Positions 1 through 4,862 of a stretch of DNA of 5,844 nt are shown in pieces (position 1 is the stretch's first letter; each line of letters opens with the position of its first letter). The notes below the pieces were generated by a model. That model was not told the DNA's origin, made no database searches, and saw only the letters and a list, made by a program, of their open reading frames with translations. Both the position numbers and the translations under genes were made by a program. The DNA is taken from contig JAPHUG010000398.1 of NCBI GenBank assembly GCA_026197195.1, positions 1-5,844 of the forward strand, in the 5' to 3' direction. The stretch is from Sedimenticola sp. Lineage in GTDB: Bacteria > Pseudomonadota > Gammaproteobacteria > Chromatiales > Chromatiaceae.

Positions 1-651
1 AGCTTTGGTGGCATCACCGCCGGCGGTGGTAATCCTACGGATGCCTGCGGTCTTCAGTTTGAGGAGACAGAGCGGGGTGGTGCGCTGGGAGAGTCCTATC
101 GTTCAGGAAGTGACCTGCCCGTGATTAATGTGGCAGGCTGTCCTACCCACCCCAACTGGATCACAGAGACCTTGATGCAACTGGCACTCGGTGACTTTAC
201 TGAAGATGATCTGGATGAATGGCAACGTCCCCGGGGCTATGCGGATCACCTGGTCCATCACGGTTGTCCGCGAAACGAATATTATGAATTCAAGGCCAGT
301 GCCGAAGAGCATTCACAGCTCGGCTGTATGATGGAGCACATGGGGTGTCTGGGTACCCAGGCCCATGCCGACTGCAATACCCGTCTCTGGAATGGGGAGG
401 GCTCTTGTCTACGTGGCGGCTACGCCTGCATCAACTGTACTGCGCCCGGTTTTCAGGAACCGGGACACCGTTTTCAGGAGACACCCAAGATCGCCGGTAT
501 CCCCATTGGGCTACCCTCGGATATGCCGAAGGCGTGGTTTGTGGCACTGGCCTCGCTCTCCAAGGCGGCCACACCCAAACGATTACGTCAGAATGCGCTG
601 GCTGATCATATTCTCGTTCCACCACAAACCAAGAAAAAGGGCAGCTCATGA
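1..651 (+). CDS. hupU: Regulatory (H2-sensing) [NiFe] hydrogenase small subunit, HupU/HoxB type, 5' truncated by window edge
   Basis: The frame is open from base 1 to a TGA at 649-651, giving 216 visible residues of a protein that is usually about 330 residues long. The start and the first proximal-cluster cysteines lie upstream. This is the electron-transfer subunit, which carries three Fe-S clusters. With visible residue 1 encoded by bases 1-3, Cys47 (AGCPTHP) is the last proximal-cluster ligand. His86, Cys89, Cys109 and Cys116 fit the distal [4Fe-4S] site. Cys125, Cys143 and Cys146 fit the medial site, and Cys136 sits where standard uptake hydrogenases have proline. After the clusters the protein ends in a short hydrophilic tail (KKKGSS) with no membrane anchor, as expected for the soluble H2 sensor that feeds a HupT/HoxJ-type kinase. 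The stop overlaps the hupV start (ATGA), implying translational coupling. An energy-conserving group 1 hydrogenase is unlikely given the large subunit's C-terminus. Confidence 0.93.
   Translation, partial: SFGGITAGGGNPTDACGLQFEETERGGALGESYRSGSDLPVINVAGCPTHPNWITETLMQLALGDFTEDDLDEWQRPRGYADHLVHHGCPRNEYYEFKASAEEHSQLGCMMEHMGCLGTQAHADCNTRLWNGEGSCLRGGYACINCTAPGFQEPGHRFQETPKIAGIPIGLPSDMPKAWFVALASLSKAATPKRLRQNALADHILVPPQTKKKGSS
637..641 (+). promoter_or_regulatory. Ribosome binding site of hupV
   Basis: AAGGG lies 6 bases before the ATG at 648, inside the last codons of the small subunit gene. Together with the 4-base ATGA overlap this fixes the hupV start and suggests the two subunits are made in equal amounts by coupled translation. 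Confidence 0.6.
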
Positions 652-2099
652 GCAGAACCATCGTGGGTCCATTCAATCGGGTCGAGGGTGATCTTGAGGT
701 ACAACTGGAGATCGCCGACGGCAAGGTCAATGAGGCCTGGGTTGTCTCACCCATGTATCGCGGATTTGAACAGATCCTGCATGGCAAAGATCCACGTGAT
801 GCCTTGATCTATACCCCGCGCATCTGCGGTATCTGTTCAGTCTCCCAATCCATTGCAGCAGCTGAGGCGCTGGCTAATGCCCAGGGTGTTGAACGCCCAA
901 TGAATGGTGAGCTGTCACTTAATCTGATTCACGCCTGTGAAAATCTGGCGGATCACTTCACCCATTTTTATCTCTTCTTCATGCCGGATTTTGCCCGGGC
1001 TATCTATTCCAAGGAACCCTGGTTTGAAACTGTTGAAAAACGCTTCAAGGCGGTGAAGGGCAGGGCGGCCTCTGATGTCATGCAGGCCAGGGCCGAGTTT
1101 ATGCATCTGATGGGTATCATGGCCGGTAAGTGGCCGCATACCCTGGGCATACAGCCCGGTGGCAGCGCCCGCAGTATCGAGGCCCCCGAGAAGGCGCGAC
1201 TGTTGTCGATCCTTTCAGGTTTCAGACGTTTTCTTGAAGAGCGTCTGTTTGGGGTGGAGCTTGAATCGATCCTGGAGATTAACAATCAACAGCAGCTCGA
1301 TAGCTGGCGCGATGCAGGTGACCCGGATCAGAGTGATTTTCGGCGCTTTCTGCAACTGTCTCATGATCTCCAACTGGAATCACTGGGCCAAACGGGCGGC
1401 CGTTTTATGAGCTATGGTGTCTATCCACTGGATGGCACGCGCACCTTCAAATCCGGTGTCTGGTATGAGGGGGAATTGACTGAACTAAACCCCGACAAGA
1501 TCACGGAAGATATCAGTCACAGCTGGATGGAGGGACAGGCCGACCCCCAACACCCCTATCACGGTGTAACACTGCCCAATGCCGATATGGATTCCGGCTA
1601 CTCCTGGTGCAAGGCCCCGCGGCTGGATGGAGACGTGGTCGAGGTAGGTGCGCTGGCCCGACAACTGATTGATGGCCAGCCACTCATCAATAACCTGGTG
1701 GCAAGCAGTGGCAGCAATGTACGCAATCGCGTAATAGCGCGCCTGTTGGAGCTGCCCAGAGTCCTGATTGAAATGGAACAGTGGTGTCGACAGCTCAAAC
1801 CGAAAGAGCCCTTCTGTGTTGATAGTGGTGTTACACGGGAGTCAGAAGGCTTTGGCCTGACCGAAGCGGCTCGTGGCAGTCTCGGCCACTGGGTGCGTAT
1901 CAAAAACGGACGCATCCTCAACTATCAAATCGTCGCCCCCACTACCTGGAACTTCTCTCCCCGAGATCAAAACGGCGCGACTGGCCCCTTAGAACAGGCC
2001 CTGGTAGGTGCCCCTGTACGTGAAGGGGAAAAAGAACCTGTAGCTGTGCAGCATATTGTCAGGTCGTTTGATCCTTGTATGGTCTGCACGGTCCACTGA
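648..2099 (+). CDS. hupV: Regulatory (H2-sensing) [NiFe] hydrogenase large subunit, HupV/HoxC type
   Basis: This complete 483-residue protein is the subunit holding the NiFe(CN)2CO centre; with HupU it detects H2 and signals to a histidine kinase controlling hydrogenase expression (family knowledge). Visible motifs are RVEG at 11-14, RICGIC at 58-63 (Ni ligands Cys60 and Cys63) and DPCMVCTVH at 475-483 (Ni ligands Cys477 and Cys480). The stop codon follows His483 directly, so the C-terminal peptide that maturation endopeptidases remove from catalytic hydrogenases is absent; this is a hallmark of sensor hydrogenases. Ile62 and Phe110 match the bulky gas-channel residues described for Ralstonia eutropha HoxC, and Gln67 replaces the His usual in the CxxCxxxH motif. 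The length agrees with HoxC/HupV (about 475-485). The start is set by the RBS and the overlap with hupU. No kinase gene follows. Group assignment is highly likely; hupV versus hoxC is only naming. Confidence 0.96.
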   Translation: MSRTIVGPFNRVEGDLEVQLEIADGKVNEAWVVSPMYRGFEQILHGKDPRDALIYTPRICGICSVSQSIAAAEALANAQGVERPMNGELSLNLIHACENLADHFTHFYLFFMPDFARAIYSKEPWFETVEKRFKAVKGRAASDVMQARAEFMHLMGIMAGKWPHTLGIQPGGSARSIEAPEKARLLSILSGFRRFLEERLFGVELESILEINNQQQLDSWRDAGDPDQSDFRRFLQLSHDLQLESLGQTGGRFMSYGVYPLDGTRTFKSGVWYEGELTELNPDKITEDISHSWMEGQADPQHPYHGVTLPNADMDSGYSWCKAPRLDGDVVEVGALARQLIDGQPLINNLVASSGSNVRNRVIARLLELPRVLIEMEQWCRQLKPKEPFCVDSGVTRESEGFGLTEAARGSLGHWVRIKNGRILNYQIVAPTTWNFSPRDQNGATGPLEQALVGAPVREGEKEPVAVQHIVRSFDPCMVCTVH

Positions 2100-2441
2100 T
2101 TATAAGCTATTGAAATATAAGAAATAATAATCTTCTACTATACCTCTACTATATGATCATCTGGTTTAGTGGCTCAATATGCGCCAAGCTAGTGTCGGCC
2201 ATGTCTTTGGGTTGTTTACTTATGCTGCTAATGATTGCGTGCATATGTCTGTCCTATTCCTCATGTGATTTTGAATTATATTCAGATATCCGCCTTTATT
2301 TGTGTAGCTCAATCTTGAATACTATTACTGAAATATAGATTACAGCTCTAACTAATATTCGAGAAAATAGTGGTTGAAAAGCCGGTTTACCCCGAGGTGG
2401 AAGTGTAGATACTCCTCCTGGAAATTGCGTTTTTTATCTAA
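2100..2441. other. AT-rich intergenic spacer between hupV and the convergent marR-type gene
   Basis: These 342 bases contain no gene I can support. By hand count 2101-2340 is about 34% G+C, clearly lower than the coding regions around it. Bases 2134-2153 hold a tandem TCTACTATA repeat (two copies, 11-base period), followed by the 8-base palindrome ATGATCAT at 2153-2160. I see no strong GC-rich hairpin followed by a T tract on either strand, so termination of hupV and of the regulator gene is not explained by an obvious intrinsic terminator. An open frame of 61 codons (2153-2338, +) encodes a hydrophobic cysteine-rich peptide but has no ribosome binding site, and is probably chance. Confidence 0.6.
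2134..2153. repeat. Short tandem repeat, two 9-base copies with 11-base period
   Basis: TCTACTATA occurs at 2134-2142 and again at 2145-2153, separated by CC. It sits just after hupV in very AT-rich DNA. Such a short repeat may be chance or slippage; no function is claimed. Confidence 0.5.
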
Positions 2442-2930
2442 TCAGGATTTGTTCTGGTTCGGCGGTTTGATGTCGAGCAGGGGTGAGGCGTCCAGGCTTT
2501 CGGCGTCCATCATAGTTGCCACGCGTTGCAGAGATGACAATACCTGCGATTTCTCCCAATCTTGTAGTGCTTCAAAGCGTTTGATGAATTTTTCGTGCAG
2601 GAGGGGTGGCGCAGCAATTAGTACTTTTTTTCCCTTGTTCGTTAGTCGGGCATTAACAATTCGTTTGTCTGCCTGAATGCGCACTCGTTCAACCAACAAG
2701 CGGTCTTCAAGCCTGTTTAGAATGGTGGTGACGGTTGCCTGACTGAGTGAAACATTGTCTGAGATTCGCTTAACTGTCACGTCGCCCAAGGTGTCAATTG
2801 CGCGTAACACCATAACTTGGGGGATGGTAAGGCCGCACTCTTTGGACATGCGTTTAGACTGAAGGTCAGTGGCGCGAATGATGCGACGCAGGGAGACCAG
2901 AACGTCCTGCCAATAAAGGTTTTCGTGCAT
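2442..2930 (-). CDS. MarR-family transcriptional regulator, EctR-like, divergent from the NAGGN operon
   Basis: The protein has 162 residues when started at the ATG at 2930. A longer frame back to a TTG at 2993 is unlikely because that TTG lies within the probable -35 element of this gene's own promoter, although only a weak GAGA precedes the ATG. The winged-helix fold is visible: dimerisation helix about residues 5-30, recognition helix about 61-82 (SLSQATVTTILNRLEDRLL), and a wing around 84-100 containing the ADKR turn and LTNKG typical of MarR proteins. A C-terminal helix (about 111-142, SSLQRVATMMDAE) closes the dimer interface. The sequence recalls EctR regulators of ectoine genes in halophilic methylotrophs, judged from memory and not by alignment. 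MarR proteins bind palindromes as dimers and usually repress. Its position opposite the osmolyte operon suggests it controls that operon and itself. The ligand or signal is unknown. Confidence 0.9.
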   Translation of the reverse strand: MHENLYWQDVLVSLRRIIRATDLQSKRMSKECGLTIPQVMVLRAIDTLGDVTVKRISDNVSLSQATVTTILNRLEDRLLVERVRIQADKRIVNARLTNKGKKVLIAAPPLLHEKFIKRFEALQDWEKSQVLSSLQRVATMMDAESLDASPLLDIKPPNQNKS

Positions 2931-2963
2931 GTAAATGTGATCTCGGTATCGGTTTGAGGTTGC

Positions 2964-2993
2964 ATTATAGCCGGTTGCTATATTTGCCTTCAA
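2964..2993 (-). promoter_or_regulatory. Promoter of the MarR-family gene
   Basis: On the - strand, a perfect TATAAT (2969-2964) follows TTGAAG (2993-2988; 4 of 6 matches to TTGACA) with an 18-base spacer. Transcription would start near 2957, leaving a leader of about 27 bases before the ATG at 2930. This is the best sigma70-type promoter in the window and argues against the upstream TTG start. Confidence 0.65.
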
Positions 2994-3000
2994 AGAAATA
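2981..3000. promoter_or_regulatory. Candidate MarR operator, inverted repeat over the regulator's -35 element
   Basis: TATTT at 2981-2985 and AAATA at 2996-3000 form a perfect 5-base inverted repeat with a 10-base centre. Within it, TTTG (2983-2986) and CAAA (2991-2994) form a second, overlapping symmetry. The span of 20 bases suits a MarR dimer, and it covers the -35 of the regulator gene, so binding would repress its own transcription. Such AT-rich symmetry can occur by chance. Confidence 0.3.
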
Positions 3001-3008
3001 GTAGAAAG

Positions 3009-3020
3009 TTTGAGCTCTAA
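3009..3020. promoter_or_regulatory. Candidate operator, palindrome over the asnO -35 element
   Basis: TTTGAGCTCTAA is a 12-base palindrome with one mismatched pair, centred on GAGCTC. It overlaps the proposed -35 (TTGAGC) of the osmolyte operon, a position where a bound repressor would block RNA polymerase. The evidence is positional only. Confidence 0.25.
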
Positions 3021-3038
3021 ACATTAGTGATGTAAACT
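3010..3038 (+). promoter_or_regulatory. Possible promoter of the asnO-ngg operon
   Basis: TTGAGC (3010-3015) and TAAACT (3033-3038), each matching the sigma70 consensus at 4 of 6 bases, are separated by 17 bases. Transcription would begin near 3045, about 34 bases before the ATG at 3079. The match is moderate, as would suit an inducible promoter. Another sigma factor, including a stress sigma, cannot be excluded. Confidence 0.35.
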
Positions 3039-3069
3039 TCAAGTCCATGAATAGTTGAAGCAATACGAT

Positions 3070-3073
3070 GGAG
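3070..3073 (+). promoter_or_regulatory. Ribosome binding site that decides the asnO start
   Basis: GGAG lies 5 bases before the ATG at 3079. It supports this start over the in-frame TTG at 3055, which would put eight residues ahead of the catalytic Cys and destroy the N-terminal nucleophile. Confidence 0.75.
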
Positions 3074-3078
3074 TGACT

Positions 3079-4851
3079 ATGTGTGGTTTTGCGGGGCTGT
3101 ACGCACCCGGTATCCGAGAGTTGGATGTTTCACTGGTGAAGCGTATGACCCGAAGGCTGGCCCCTAGGGGGCCGGATGGAGAGGGTGTCCTGGTGCGCAA
3201 TGGCATCGCTATGGGGCACCGACGTTTAAAGATTATCGATCTGTCAGAGCATGCCCAGCAGCCGATGTGTGACCCGGAGCTTGGGCTAGATATGGTCTTC
3301 AATGGTTGTATCTACAACTACCAAGCCCTGCGCGAGGAGCTAAAGCAGCTGGGCTATCGGTTCTTTTCGCACGGTGACACCGAAGTAATCCTCAAGGCAT
3401 ACCACGCTTGGGGTATCGACTGCGTAAAGCGTTTTCACGGCATGTTCGCCTTTGCCATCCATGAGCGCGATACGGGTCGCCTGGTGCTGGCTCGAGATCG
3501 TCTAGGCATTAAGCCGCTCTATATTGCCGAAACGGCCAGTGGTCTGGCATTTGCCTCGACCCTACCGGCCCTGCTTGAGTGCGCTGATATCGATAAGTCG
3601 ATCGATCCGGTAGCGCTTAACTTCTACATGAGTTTTCATGCCGTGGTACCTGCACCCCACACCCTCCTGAAGGGTATCAGGAAGTTGCCGCCTGCTACGG
3701 TGCGGGTCTACGACGGTTTGAGTAATGAGCAGAGCGAGAGTTATTGGCGCCTGAAGGTGGGCTGTAGCGATGCCGATCAAAAAATTAGCGTCATTGAGTG
3801 GAAGGAACAATTGCTTGATGCCCTGCGTCTAGCGGTAAAACGCCGCATGGTCGCGGATGTGCCGGTAGGTGTGCTGCTATCGGGTGGTGTTGATTCAAGC
3901 TTGATTGTCGGGCTTCTGGCTGAGCAGGGTCAGACTGGCCTTTCCACTTTCTCGGTCGGCTTTGAAGCGGCAGGTGGAGAGGAGGGTGACGAGTTCAAAT
4001 ACTCTGATTTTATTGCCGAGCACTTCGGCACTAACCACCACAAGATCCAGGTGCCCTCGGCAAAACTGCTCGAAACTTTGCCCGAGACCTTTCAGGCCAT
4101 GTCCGAACCGATGGTCAGCTATGACAACATCGGTTTCTACCTTCTTTCCCAGGAGGTTTCAAAGCATCTTAAGGTGGTGCAATCCGGGCAGGGCGCGGAT
4201 GAGGTGTTCGGTGGATACCACTGGTATCCCCCCTTGCTTGACAGCCGCAATGCTGCTGCCGATTACAGTCGCTTGTTCATGGACCGAGACTTTGCCGAGT
4301 ACAGCGCTGTAGTCAACGGCGATTTTGTCGATCAGGACTCTGCCGGTGCGTTTATAGACCAACGCTTTGCCTCCAACGACGGCCGTGTACCCGTCGACAA
4401 GGCTCTGCAAATGGATACAACGGTGATGTTGACCGATGACCCGGTGAAACGCCTGGATAATATGACCATGGCCTGGGGGCTGGAAGCGCGGGTGCCCTTT
4501 CTCGATCATGAGCTGGTCGAACTGGCCGGCCGTATGCCAGCTGAGCTGAAAGTGCGGGATGAGGGTAAGTGGATCCTCAAAGAGGTGGCCCGGCAGGTAA
4601 TACCCAGCCAGGTGATCGATAGACCTAAAGGGTACTTTCCGGTACCGGCATTGAAGTATATCGAGGGGCCGTACCTGGAATATGTTGCGGACGCCCTGCG
4701 GTCGGATGCCAGCGTACAACGTAATTTGTTCAATCGTGACTATGTAGATCTCCTGCTGAGAGAACCCAAGGAGCATATCACGCCCCTGCGGGGGTCAAAG
4801 TTGTGGCAGGTGGCACTGCTTGAGTTGTGGTTACAAACGCATGGGATATAG
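3079..4851 (+). CDS. asnO: N-acetylglutaminylglutamine amidotransferase (asparagine synthetase-like, class II glutaminase)
   Basis: The 590-residue cytoplasmic protein belongs to the AsnB-like family; the NAGGN branch amidates N-acetylglutaminylglutamine to the osmolyte NAGGN using glutamine nitrogen and ATP (family knowledge). The start at 3079 makes Cys2 the N-terminal nucleophile after Met removal. The glutaminase domain spans about 2-210, with RGPD at 30-33, an NG pair at 75-76 followed by Cys77 where AsnB has Glu, and HGDTE at 98-102. The synthetase domain spans about 240-585, with the ATP pyrophosphate loop LSGGVDSS at 267-274, SGQGADEVFGGY at 369-380, the GLEARVPFLDHE stretch at 467-478 and RPKGYFPVPALKY at 515-527. 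The last is, as I recall, characteristic of this branch. An ngg-type gene follows after a gap of a few bases and a MarR gene is divergent, which favours the NAGGN role. A true asparagine synthetase is the alternative, less likely in this context. Confidence 0.92.
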   Translation: MCGFAGLYAPGIRELDVSLVKRMTRRLAPRGPDGEGVLVRNGIAMGHRRLKIIDLSEHAQQPMCDPELGLDMVFNGCIYNYQALREELKQLGYRFFSHGDTEVILKAYHAWGIDCVKRFHGMFAFAIHERDTGRLVLARDRLGIKPLYIAETASGLAFASTLPALLECADIDKSIDPVALNFYMSFHAVVPAPHTLLKGIRKLPPATVRVYDGLSNEQSESYWRLKVGCSDADQKISVIEWKEQLLDALRLAVKRRMVADVPVGVLLSGGVDSSLIVGLLAEQGQTGLSTFSVGFEAAGGEEGDEFKYSDFIAEHFGTNHHKIQVPSAKLLETLPETFQAMSEPMVSYDNIGFYLLSQEVSKHLKVVQSGQGADEVFGGYHWYPPLLDSRNAAADYSRLFMDRDFAEYSAVVNGDFVDQDSAGAFIDQRFASNDGRVPVDKALQMDTTVMLTDDPVKRLDNMTMAWGLEARVPFLDHELVELAGRMPAELKVRDEGKWILKEVARQVIPSQVIDRPKGYFPVPALKYIEGPYLEYVADALRSDASVQRNLFNRDYVDLLLREPKEHITPLRGSKLWQVALLELWLQTHGI

Positions 4852-4853
4852 GA
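4850..4853 (+). promoter_or_regulatory. Ribosome binding site of ngg
   Basis: AGGA overlaps the asnO stop codon (TAG at 4849-4851) and lies 9 bases before the ATG at 4863. It is too close to serve the ATG at 4854, so 4863 is the preferred start. The tight junction suggests coupled translation of asnO and ngg. Confidence 0.5.
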
Positions 4854-4862
4854 ATGCTTGCA

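Noticed and set aside
431..787. 118-codon - strand frame across the hupU-hupV junction
   Set aside because: It lies opposite two well-identified hydrogenase genes, its translation has no family character, and no promoter or ribosome binding site supports it.
2100..2160. Possible rho-independent terminator after hupV
   Set aside because: Only AT-rich direct repeats and the short ATGATCAT palindrome are present; there is no GC-rich stem with a T tract.
2153..2338. 61-codon + strand frame encoding a hydrophobic, Cys-rich peptide with a possible membrane segment
   Set aside because: It lacks a ribosome binding site, lies in AT-rich spacer DNA and resembles no family I know. Hydrophobic frames arise easily in T-rich DNA.
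2405..2425. Strong AGGAGGAG on the - strand downstream of the MarR-family gene
   Set aside because: It resembles a ribosome binding site, but no start codon follows at a usable distance on that strand.
2931..2993. N-terminal extension of the MarR-family protein from a TTG at 2993
   Set aside because: The TTG lies within the probable -35 and the TATAAT lies inside the extension. The ATG at 2930 fits the usual family length.
3055..3078. N-terminal extension of AsnO from a TTG at 3055
   Set aside because: It would bury the catalytic Cys at position 10; class II amidotransferases need Cys directly after the initiator Met, as at 3079.
4159..4776. 205-codon - strand frame within asnO
   Set aside because: It is antisense to a strongly conserved synthetase domain and shows no recognisable domain; it is a shadow of the real gene's codon structure.
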